From Parachlorella kessleri (lineage: Eukaryota > Chlorophyta > Trebouxiophyceae > Chlorellales > Chlorellaceae): a DNA stretch of 24,984 nucleotides. Each line of letters starts with the position of its first letter. Positions within the stretch are counted from its first letter, which is position 1. Of the stretch, positions 11,425 through 20,167 are shown in pieces. The notes below the pieces were generated by a model that worked only from the letters and a program-made list of their open reading frames with translations, did no database searches and was not told the DNA's origin. A program made the position numbers and the translations under genes. Location of the stretch: contig BBXU01001613.1 of assembly GCA_001598975.1 (NCBI GenBank), forward strand, positions 1 through 24,984, in the 5' to 3' direction.

Positions 11425-12320
11425 ACCCCAGTGGAACCCTTTGAAAGCTTTGGCTGTCCACCCCTGCCTGACTTCATACACACGGCTCAGCCATGTGTTT
11501 TTTGATAAGGCTGTTTCTGCCTGTACAGCGACAGCCCGGAACAATCGGCATAGCCCCAAGCAGTGCACATGAGCTCTGCTAAACTCGTCAGTGCTACCTC
11601 TGGCATTTGGTGGTGGGACAGTGTGAGTTAAAGGCTAACAGAAAAAAAGGCCTGTCAATATTGTATGAAAATCTAGCAGGTGCCTGAGGTTTGAGCCCAC
11701 TGACCTCTCTTGAAAGCCACACCCAGGTACAAACAAGGTGGCACAGGAACTGAGCCAAGGGAGGTACGTTGAAGTGTTCAACATGGGGACAGGCGAAGCG
11801 GAGGACTTAAGAGATGGGCAGCTTGGGAGATCTCTAGTGAAGACCTGCTACCCTTTGGAGAACGTTGCAACCTCGGCTGCGTCCGACGAGTGCCTCGCCA
11901 GCTCAACACTTACTTTGTAACCAGCAGGATGTCATCACTATTTATAAAGGGTGGCAGGTGGTGCGATCAGAGAGGAGGTATGGGTATACCGGGCTGACAA
12001 GGGGTCTGTGCACTATGCTCTGTGTCTTGCCTGAGCTCTGAGCCAGTAGGTCGCTCCCCGGAACAAGCTAAGTCCACCACCATTAGAAACTGAGGCCACC
12101 CAAATGGCGGCACTTGACCACTTAGCCAGGGTGCTGTAATAGCCAGCAATCTATGCGAAGCCACAGCTTTGTAGTTCGCTGCCAAGCACATCACTGGCTG
12201 GCCTGGATGAGGTGTTCTGGGGAAGCACAGCTGCTGGTTTGATTGACATCTTAGGCATGGAAAGGAGTGAGAGCAAGATCAATTAGCCCAGAAGCGGACT
12301 CCCTTTGTTTCCTTAGGGGT

Positions 12321-12336
12321 GGTGTTGAATAACACC
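12321..12336 (-). terminator. Histone H2A 3'-end hairpin
   Basis: On the minus strand this reads GGTGTT-ATTC-AACACC, 39 nt after the H2A stop at 12376. It is identical to the H4 hairpin, loop included. Confidence 0.9.
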
Positions 12337-12375
12337 GATTTTGTTTCTGGGGGAGGCTTGGTAGGAGAGACACGC

Positions 12376-12947
12376 TTACTCAGCAGCCTCCTTCTTGCCG
12401 GTCTTCTTGGGCAGCAGCACGGAGTGGATGTTGGGCAGCACACCACCCTCGGCGATGGTCACGCCGGCCAGCAGCTTGGACAGCTCCTCGTCGTTGCGCA
12501 CGGCAAGCTGAATGTGGCGGGGGACAATGCGGGTCTTCTTGTTGTCGCGGGCGGCGTTGCCGGCCAGCTCCAGCACCTCAGCGGCCAGGTACTCCAGCAC
12601 GGCAGCCAGGTACACGGGGGCACCGGCACCGATGCGCTCTACAGCAGAGGACAACAGGAGAGGAGGGGTTAAGCCCGTCCATCGGGGCTGTCTGAGGAGG
12701 CAGGTATAGGAAGCCTCACAGCAAGGAAAGCCTTCTGTCTAGGCTGCCAATGTGCTGTTGCAACCAGTCTTGGGAGCCCAGCTGATCACAGGATGCTGCC
12801 AGGCCAAGCCCCAACTAAGGCCTCACCAGCGTAGCGGCCCTTCTTCAGGTAGCGGGCGATGCGCCCCACGGGGAACTGCAGCCCAGCCTTGGTGGACTTG
12901 CTCACGGCCTTCTTGCCGGCGGTCTTGCCCTTGCCACGGCCGCTCAT
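12376..12947 (-). CDS. H2A: Histone H2A (canonical type)
   Basis: Exons are 12947-12827 (ends RYAG-type codon G/GTGAGG) and 12638-12376 (acceptor TGTAG/AG, joining to GAG, then [10 protein letters not shown]). The product has 127 residues. The tail [13 protein letters not shown] and core [10 protein letters not shown] are canonical. The acidic patch residues are present: Glu56, Glu61, Glu64 and Asp90-Glu91-Glu92, counting Met. The C-terminus [10 protein letters not shown] lacks the SQ(E/D) motif of H2A.X, and the core is not H2A.Z-like, so this is the bulk replication-type H2A. It dimerises with H2B, its divergent neighbour, 315 bp ATG to ATG. A TATA-like element lies at 13027-13016 and a hairpin follows the stop. 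The intron is phase 1, inside the Glu41 codon. Confidence 0.97.
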
Positions 12948-13080
12948 GGTTGCTTGACTGTTGGTGATGGAAGGACTGGAAGCAGGGAAGAGGTTGAGAG
13001 CTGGGCAAGAGGCCTGGCTTTTGTAAGCAGCACCGTCCAAAACCTGGTGTCCAGGAGGTGGCACGGACTGTGGGAGAGGC

Positions 13081-13093
13081 GGATGGGTGCGCA
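13081..13093 (+). promoter_or_regulatory. Histone promoter 13-bp element, copy 3 (H2A/H2B)
   Basis: GGATGGGTGCGCA is an exact copy of the element at 10778-10790 in the H3/H4 promoter, 2.3 kb away. The flanking bases are only partly conserved, so this is not simply a duplicated block. Confidence 0.7.
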
Positions 13094-13114
13094 CGTGCGG
13101 GCTGGGAGGCACAG

Positions 13115-13127
13115 TGCGCCCCTATCC
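13115..13127 (-). promoter_or_regulatory. Histone promoter 13-bp element, copy 4 (H2A/H2B)
   Basis: On the minus strand this reads GGATAGGGGCGCA, which matches the consensus in 11 of 13 positions. It is preceded by GGGC, as in the other copies with GC or CC before GGAT. Confidence 0.5.
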
Positions 13128-13262
13128 GCCCATCCTCCCAGCCTGCCCACTGGCTGGGAAGGCCTCCACAGCCGGTCTGGCTATTTGAAGCCCAGCCTCT
13201 GGCAGACCTTCACACCTTGTTTCAGCTCTCTGATCGCTCCTGTTCCACCCCAAACCAGCACC

Positions 13263-13770
13263 ATGGCTCCCAAGACCGAGACCAAGGCCCCTGCCAAGGC
13301 CGCACCCAAGGCCAAGGCTGATGCCAAGGCCGGCGACAAGAAGAAAAAGAGCGGCAAGTCCAAGGGCGTTGAGTCCTACAAGATCTACATCTTCAAGGTC
13401 CTCAAGCAGGTCCACCCCGACACCGGCATCTCCAGCAAGGTGGGCCTTTTGCTGATCAGTGCTTGCGTACTAAGTAGCTTTTGCAGCACTGTCTTGTAGC
13501 AGGATAGCAACCTGAGCAAACCACAGCTGGCACTGATCACGTACCCTGCACCCCTCCCTGCTGCAGGCCATGGCCATCCTCAACTCGTTCATTGTGGACC
13601 AGTTTGAGAAGATTGCCACCCAGGCCGCCACACTGGCCCGTGTGAACAAGAAGCCCACCCTGACCTCCCGCGAGATCCAGACCGCTGTGCGCCTGGTGCT
13701 GCCCGGCGAGCTGGCCAAGCACGCAGTGTCCGAGGGCACCAAGGCCGTGACCAAGTTCACCTCCGCCTAA
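13263..13770 (+). CDS. H2B: Histone H2B
   Basis: Exons are 13263-13439 (59 codons, ends GISSK/GTGGGC) and 13567-13770 (68 codons with stop). The product has 126 residues. The tail [12 protein letters not shown] is Lys, Ala and Pro rich, and the fold starts at [19 protein letters not shown]. The C-terminal helix [18 protein letters not shown] holds the conserved ubiquitylation-site lysine. The middle, [23 protein letters not shown], departs from the usual SFINDxFEKIAxEAxxLxxxNKK at Asn-Asp, here Val-Asp, and in helix 2; this is the most divergent stretch. It pairs with H2A, its divergent neighbour. A TATA-like element lies 72 bases upstream and a 3' hairpin after the stop. Confidence 0.96.
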
Positions 13771-13804
13771 GCTGCCTGCTACACCTGAAATACAAAACAA
13801 ATAT

Positions 13805-13820
13805 GGTGTTTTTCAACACC
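13805..13820 (+). terminator. Histone H2B 3'-end hairpin
   Basis: GGTGTT-TTTC-AACACC, a 6-bp perfect stem with a 4-nt loop, lies 35 nt after the H2B stop. The loop is the most similar of the four to the animal UUUC-type loop. Confidence 0.9.
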
Positions 13821-14263
13821 ACCCTCTTGGAGTACGTGTAAAAACTTATCCATTTGGTTTCCAGCCACAGCCTCCCGTGAATATGATAAGTAGCATGGTA
13901 CCCTGCCTTGCAAAGGGAGCCAGTTGGAAGTGCTTGTGGTAGCGATTGAGGAACCCTCACAACAACCGTGGCTGGCAGTAGTCAGCATGACTAGCGAGAA
14001 TCACTGACTCAGCGCATGATGCTACTACTGTTACTTAAGTAGTCCACCAAACAATAGCATGCCCTCCTTAATATCAGGTAGGCTCCTTGGACTCAGCTAC
14101 ATCTCCTGTGCTTGTGGATAGGATGGAGCAATGCGCCCATGACTGTCTGCAGCTTAGGACGGGATGAAACCAGCATGTACGTGCATATGACCTTCATAAC
14201 GGCAAGAGCTGATAAAAGTAATGCAGGATGGGATGAAATGCCACCAGTGTGGCCTGCCATGCC

Positions 14264-14268
14264 TTACA
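14264..14268 (-). terminator. Possible TGTAA poly(A) signal of the D-LDH gene
   Basis: TTACA on the plus strand is TGTAA on the minus strand. It is the first such motif after the D-LDH stop, implying a 3' UTR of about 0.6 kb, which is within the range usual for chlorophytes. Confidence 0.35.
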
Positions 14269-14836
14269 GCACACCACAGACTAACCCCAACTCAACCATC
14301 TCATGCGAGGCAAGTGTTCATTCCTAACCAGACTACTTAGTCCTGCTCCTGTCTGCTTGCTAGCCTCCAAACTCAACAATCGGTGGTACCTCCACTGCAG
14401 GCCCCAAGTTCGCGGCCTTTCTAGCCAGCCGCTCCTTTTAGGACTCAAGGGTCCGAGGCATCATGAGCCCGAGTCATTGATGCTCCTGCACAGGCACAAA
14501 ATAAGTGACCACCATGATGTGCCCAGGCCCCATGGACACAGCAGTATCAAAAGGTGCCGTGTCACAAGACTCACGTAGAGCAGTGAGGCACGGTGCCTTC
14601 CCGCAACCAAACACTGAGAGACACTGCACAGGTGGTTGGCCGCTCAGCAGAGGTGCAACCGAGGAGCGCAACAACCTCAGGAGCTATCATTGCCCTGCTG
14701 GGTTGGCAGCTGCAAGGCAAGGGATCAAGTAGTGGCTCAACCACCTCCCGCTCGGCAGCACACTGCAAGAACTGATAGAAGAGACACACCAAGCGTGCAG
14801 ACTCTGAGAGGCTGATGGCCTCCTCCTGTCAATTCG

Positions 14837-17800
14837 TCACTGCCCCACCGCCTGCTGCTGAACAGCAGTGAAAGCGGCGGGGTCCCCTCCCATCTTCCCT
14901 GGGTTCATGATGCCCAGCGGGTCGATCGCCTGCTTGATGGCATGCATGACCTGCACATGACGTAATCACACCTGGAGCCATGGTCACGCCTTGCAAGGGC
15001 TCAACCGTCAGCCACCCTGACCACAGGGGGGGCAGAAGCGTGGCTGGCTCACTGGCACCTATGGCATGTGCATGAGGGGTCTTGCTGGCTAGCATGTGCT
15101 TCTTCGAACAAGTGTCGCTGAGCCCCAGTAATCCCCTGGCCGCTGTAAGCCTGCAGCTGCGCCTGGTCGTAGCAGAGTCCATGCATTAGAAGGTGCATAA
15201 GCAAACTTCCATGCCCCCATACAAAAACAGCGTTCCATGCGATTGCCATCCTCTACAAGTTGCAGTGCACCCGCACCCTGAGGGCTGGCTCTCCATGCTC
15301 GGCTAGGAGGTGGTGAAGCTTGCCATACCCCACGCCATGCTCCCCTGCAAACAGCACATCTGAGCAACAGATGAACTGGGTAGTAACAAGCTCATGACAA
15401 CTTTCTCCAGAACCCAGAAATGAAGGCTGGCACTCCCACGGATCACGCGATTATGCAGCTCATACTGCCCTGGTCCAACCTTTCTCTAAGACCACAATAC
15501 TGGTGTACACTCACAACCACCATCACTGTTCAAACTTCCTGGGTTTGAGCCCAGGAACAGCTGCTGTGCTTGACAGCTGCTGGTCCAGCCTGTCAGTACC
15601 TGTACAGGTACCGCCCATGCTCTGTGCTATGTGGACCAGCTCCTCGCTGCACTCCTTCACCCGTGCCATCTCGTCAGGGCTGCCTGCGCGGCAACAACTG
15701 CCATGAGTTATAACTAACAAGCTCTGGCAGTGCTGCATGGAATGTGCATTACTTCCTCTCTCACGTCAAGGCTGCTGCATTGCAAGTCATCATCTACTCA
15801 GGTTTGCGTACAAGCAAAACCAACGAACTAGTGAGTGTCACACCTACTCCAGCTGAGGGCTGCCTGCATGGCTGCCACCCGTCCATTACTTGGCATCCCA
15901 GAGCACTTCACCCAGGGCCAAGGCCGCCCCCGGTCGCTGCTCCGCATCACCTCAAGTTATGCATCACTAGCAACCCCTACCGCTGGCAGGCCTCCCGGGA
16001 GTGCAATCACCACCCGGCAAACTCCAGGCTAAGAGTCGAGCGCTTACCTGGGTCAATTATTTGCATCATGTGGAAGTTGGCATCCCCCACATGGCCCACC
16101 ATGGGTGCCAGTATTCCATGCCGCTGGCAGGCCGCCTGCGAGGCCAGCACCGCCTCCGTCAGCCGCGCCAGGGGCACGCAGCTGTCCGTCACAAAGCCGC
16201 GGCAGCCTGCACAGAGCACCGACCGCCCTGTGCTTCTCTGTAACGCAGCGGCTGCGGGTAAGCTGGCCCCCTGGCAGGAGGCCTGTGCACTGCAACCTGG
16301 ACATGAAAGAGACAGAACAAGGCAGGTGGTGGTAGTTAGGTGCCACGGCCACCCCAGTCACTTGCCCCAGCCTCCCATGCCCCCGCCACCCAGGCTCATG
16401 CAGTCCACCTGAGCAGCGCCTCGTTGCTACCTCCTCGTCTGCCATCCAGACTGCCTGGTGCCATGTCCCACCCCCTCCCCTGAGCGCCCGGCCACCACCT
16501 CCCCCCTGGGTGCCATGCCCTCTCGTATTTCGTCGCTTCTTGGCACCCGCCTGCGCACCTGGCCTCAGCTGGCATGCGGCGTAGTAGGCAGTGTGCCGTG
16601 CCGCCCACAGTCGTTTGCGGTCCTCCTGGGCTTCAGCCCACTGGAAGCCAGAGCCCCCCATGTCGCCCACCACGGCACCTGCAAGTCAAGGCACATTGCG
16701 AAAAAAGAACAGTGTTGAAATGAATTTACATTCCCTACACCAGGTCACAAGGCTACATTTCTAAGGACCATGAAGGCCAAGACTGGTTGTTTTCAGCCAC
16801 TACTGCTATTCGGCCACAAAGCCAGCAAACGTTGCCCTGTAGCCAGCACAGCCAGGCCGTTGCAGTTAGTGTTGTCCCACACAGGCCGCTTCCAGGGCTG
16901 ATGACTCCTGCAAACCCGACCGAAATGTATCCCTACTGCACGGTACGGAAGCAACAGCCAACTTGCCGCATCCTGAAACCCCAGTACGCAACAGTGAGGC
17001 AACAATAGCAGTAGTAAATGTCACCATCAATGAGCCAGTCATCACACATCAAGTCCCACTTAGCAAGCAAGGCCCAGCCCCACCCACGTGCCTGCTGCTG
17101 CCGCCGCCTCCCGAACTCCCTCAGCGCTCCCATGGAACTCAAAAAAGAGTGTGGGTGCCGGCGTGAAATCGGTGCTAGAGTACCGGTTCACTGCAAGTCA
17201 CGCCAGGGCGACAGTGCTCTGCCAGGGCACCTTGACTCAGTTCCTGCACGAATCCTCTCTTGTCAACTGCAGTGTGGACAGAAGTCACCCCTGACCAGCG
17301 AGCCGACACTCGGGGGCGGTGATGTGCATCAGATACCCTTCATACATGCCCTCCTCACCTGCGTCAATGGCGACCTTGTCGAGGAGCTCTATCCGTGCAA
17401 CTGGGATGCCGCACTGCATAATCAGAGTGACTGCTTCTACTGCACCCTGCAAGCAGCGACCACCCTTGCCTCATCGACCCACTGCAGGCACCGCACCATG
17501 AATCTGGATGGACATGAGCCACCACCTGCATTATGCCCATGCCTTGAGGATAATATCCACCTGGGTGGCGATTCTGAGAGACTTAGTGCTTGGGCTTTGC
17601 AAGTTGGGAGGTTGCACAGCTGGTTCCCAGGCAGGCTGCCAAGCTGCTTACGTGCTGGACCAAGGTCAGAGGGCCATGCCTTCATCTGCCTACTCAGGAA
17701 CCAGTGCCAGACCAGGTGAACCAGGCTACAAATTCAGAGGCTCACCCAGCCTTAGTCGGCCCCACCTGCATGCTCTCAAAGCTGCACACCGCTGCTGACA

Positions 17801-19931
17801 CCGCCTCAGGCTGCCCCCACAGCCGCAAATTCAGCTCTGTGATCACCCCAAGCGTGCCCTCGCTGCCTATGAAGAGCGCTGGCAGGTCGTAGCCTGCTGC
17901 ACTCTTGCGCACTTGCCGGCCTGCAAAGCACATGGAAATGAAGGACATGGTGTCAGGCAGGGTAACTTGCCTGGTTGGGTATTGCGCACTCTTCTCGTCC
18001 TCCACCACCAGACCAGACAGAGAGGAGGCTCCCGCAAAGGACGCTTCGCTGTGGGGCCATTTGTGTCGGACTGCTGCCGCTTCCTCTGCTCAAAGGATCG
18101 AAGAGGAGCGGGGCACCAGCTGCAGCTGCAGAGGCCAAGAGTGACCATGTCCAGCAAGCATATGGCATGTCCAGCACAGGTGTGGAAACCCACAACCCAC
18201 CGGGCACCAAGCAACAGCCCTCTTGCCTGTCCGCATGATGGAGCCATCTGGCAGCACCACAGTCAGCCCCCGCACGTTGTCCCGCATGCCCCCGTACTTG
18301 ACTGTGGTTGTGCCGGACGCCCTGCCGGACCAGTGCAGGCAAGCGCTGCAGTCAGCGCAAGTATGACACTCCCGCCTGCTTCTGACAGACCGGGCGCAGG
18401 CCGGCCTGGAGCAAGCCAACCTCAGCAGGATAGAGTGGGATAGGAAGCCGCAGCCAGTCTTTCCGGCAGGGGAAACAGGCCAGAGTGGCACGTGGGTGCT
18501 ACCAGGCCACAAACTCCACCGCCACTCACAAAATGCCCGCCACAACCCCAGCGTGACCACGGCTCCTGATCCCTACCGGAACAAAGAGGGCCGGGGCTGC
18601 CCCATGCACACATGTGTGTCTCCACAACAGGCCGCCAGCCCCCTACACACCTAGTGCTGGCCATGCCACCCAGCGTGGCGTCGGCTCCTGGATCCACCGG
18701 GAAGAACAGGCCTGTGTCATGCAGGTGTGCTGCCAGCTGGTGGCGGGTCACCCCTGCCTGGACTCGGCAGTCCAGGTCTTCCGGGCTGACCTGCACATGG
18801 GCAGACCGGGGAGGGGCTTATAACTGGGAGGTGCGCGGGTGCCATGCGAAGGATGAGTTGGACTGCAGAGCCGCCTAAAGGTCTTCAGCCGACCTGCACG
18901 CGGTTGGGCCTGTAATGTGTCTTCAGCTTGCAGACGCTCCTCAGTGCCCCGGGCAGGGCCTTCCCGGTCGCCGCTTGCATAAGGATGGCTGGTACCAACA
19001 TGCACATGAGAGTGAAGTTCTGGAGAGAACAGTACAGGCACAGCGGGGATGGCAGGTGTGCGCCATGGGAGGCGGCTCCTGTTGAGGGCTACCAGGAGGA
19101 CACGGGAGCGGACGGCAGCAGGGAGATGCGACCAAAGGTATGTAGGCCCGCGGGCCGCCACCCACCTGAAGCACTTGATTCATGCGGGACAAGTCCAGGC
19201 AGACTCCTCCTTGCAGTGCTGCTACATGGCCCTCCAGGCTTGTCCCAGCGCCAAATGGTATTAGCGGTGTGCGGTGTGCCGCGCATGCCGCCACCACCGC
19301 AGACACTTCCTCAGTAGAGGCAGGGTAGGCAACCGCCTGCACAGAGACTTGCACCCAAGGGTGGGCACTTACCACTACTTTCAAACCATTTGGAACTGGC
19401 CATCTAGCCTACACAAGTTGTCAGTTTGCGCTGCGCCGAGTTTGGCAAAGGTAAACAGAGTTTGGCAAAGGCCAGCTGCCCAAAGGAGCTGCTGCGAGTG
19501 TCTGGCAATGCCTAGTCAGGCTGGTGGGCTGCTTTGGCTTTGATGTTTGACTTTACCTGGGGAGGCACAGGGCGGTGATAGGACTCATCCTGGCCATGCG
19601 ACTGTAACACTGTGGGGTTGAACGTCAGTCTGTCTCCAAGCACCGTCTTCAAGCGGTCCTGCAGCAGGCAGGGCGGGCACCCGCCCAGGCCTCCCCATTG
19701 GGTTATGGACACCAGGTACCGCACACCACCCGCTCTTAGCCTAAGACCAGAGTATCACCGTCCGTACTCAAAGCAGTCAAGTCGAACAGGTGTTGCAAGT
19801 GCCCCATGTGGGTGGTCACATGTGATCAGGAGATGCCGTACCTCCAGTGCTGGCACCAAGGTCGACAGCGTTCTAAGATATCCAGGCACAAGGTTGCGCC
19901 TAGGCGCTGCATACCACACTGCCGACAGCAT
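14837..19931 (-). CDS. FAD-linked D-lactate dehydrogenase, mitochondrial type
   Basis: Thirteen exons: 19931-19842, 19658-19557, 19336-19166, 18790-18651, 18321-18227, 17920-17766, 17446-17359, 17190-17092, 16678-16559, 16206-16048, 15683-15600, 15344-15277, 14950-14837; about 494 residues. It oxidises D-lactate to pyruvate with FAD and passes electrons to the respiratory chain (methylglyoxal detoxification in plants). The FAD-binding type 2 domain has [14 protein letters not shown] (88-101), [15 protein letters not shown] (150-164) and [20 protein letters not shown] (205-224). The FAD-oxidase C-terminal domain has PTLFFEFHG (293-301), HVGDANFH (392-399), [13 protein letters not shown] (431-443) and [10 protein letters not shown] (467-476). 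The basic N-terminus [14 protein letters not shown] fits a mitochondrial presequence. Introns after 18227 and 17092 need GC donors. Another FAD 2-hydroxyacid dehydrogenase, such as glycolate dehydrogenase, is possible. An upstream exon 20232-20139 is a less simple alternative start. Confidence 0.92.
19438..19471. repeat. 14-bp direct repeat in a D-LDH intron
   Basis: GAGTTTGGCAAAGG occurs at 19438-19451 and 19458-19471 (period 20), in the intron between the second and third D-LDH exons. No function is apparent. Confidence 0.8.
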
Positions 19932-20167
19932 GTCGTGCAGGTCAGAGAGCCTGGTAGCCTTGGTAAGATATTAAACCTCGCTGCTCACACGCTCATCATA
20001 GGAGACACTCAGTAAGCATGTCGAGAAGGGAAATCAGCGACAGAACAAGACCATTTGGGCCTCCCGCCACCAGGGTCTAAGACCCCACGAAGCCGCACCC
20101 CTGATAGCACTGAGGTAGGCCTGCTGCCGTCCTTTTACCTGGTACTGGGGCCACCAGGATTATCAGG
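19932..20167. promoter_or_regulatory. Divergent promoter region of D-LDH and RPL5
   Basis: The 236 bp between the chosen ATGs must hold the 5' leaders and promoters of both genes if both start choices are right. No clear TATA box was seen. The candidate alternative D-LDH first exon (20232-20139) would overlap this region and the first L5 exon on the opposite strand. Confidence 0.4.

Larger units (their letters stand above)
11371..12375. other. Intergenic region between convergent H4 and H2A genes
   Basis: It contains the H4 and H2A 3' hairpins near its two ends. In the middle is an open frame of about 70 codons (about 11710-11920, plus) with no ATG near its start and no recognised similarity. 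An isolated TATA-like sequence, CTATTTATAAAGG, lies at 11938-11950 with no gene placed after it. No histone H1, tRNA or snRNA was recognised. Confidence 0.5.
12948..13262. promoter_or_regulatory. Divergent H2A/H2B promoter
   Basis: The 315 bp between the ATGs have the same parts as the H3/H4 promoter: GGATGGGTGCGCA at 13081-13093 (+) and the inverted variant TGCGCCCCTATCC at 13115-13127. TATA-like elements are CTTACAAAAGCC (13027-13016, minus, for H2A) and CTATTTGAAGC (13181-13191, plus, 72-82 bases before the H2B ATG). The two 13-bp elements are 21 bp apart here and face each other. Confidence 0.8.
13771..14836. other. Intergenic region and 3' UTRs of convergent H2B and D-LDH genes
   Basis: After the H2B hairpin (13805-13820), the region probably includes a long D-LDH 3' UTR. 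The first TGTAA on the minus strand is at 14268-14264, 569 bases after the D-LDH stop. An open frame on the minus strand (14825-14573) with plausible splice sites is discussed as a finding. Nothing else was recognised. Confidence 0.45.

Noticed and set aside
12948..13262. Possibility that the histone cluster contains an H1 gene or a second histone set
   Set aside because: All intergenic stretches between 9953 and 14836 were read; none encodes a Lys/Ala-rich H1 or another histone fold.
15535..15560. T-arm-like hairpin CCTGGGTTTGAGCCCAGG, and a similar GGTTTGAGCCC near 11689
   Set aside because: The loop is 6 nt in the best pairing, not 7, and no acceptor stem, D-arm or anticodon arm can be folded around either; not tRNA genes.
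16053..16673. 206-codon minus-strand open frame in the D-LDH locus
   Set aside because: It mixes two frames: only 16678-16559 and 16206-16048 carry D-LDH sequence, separated by an intron with valid splice sites.
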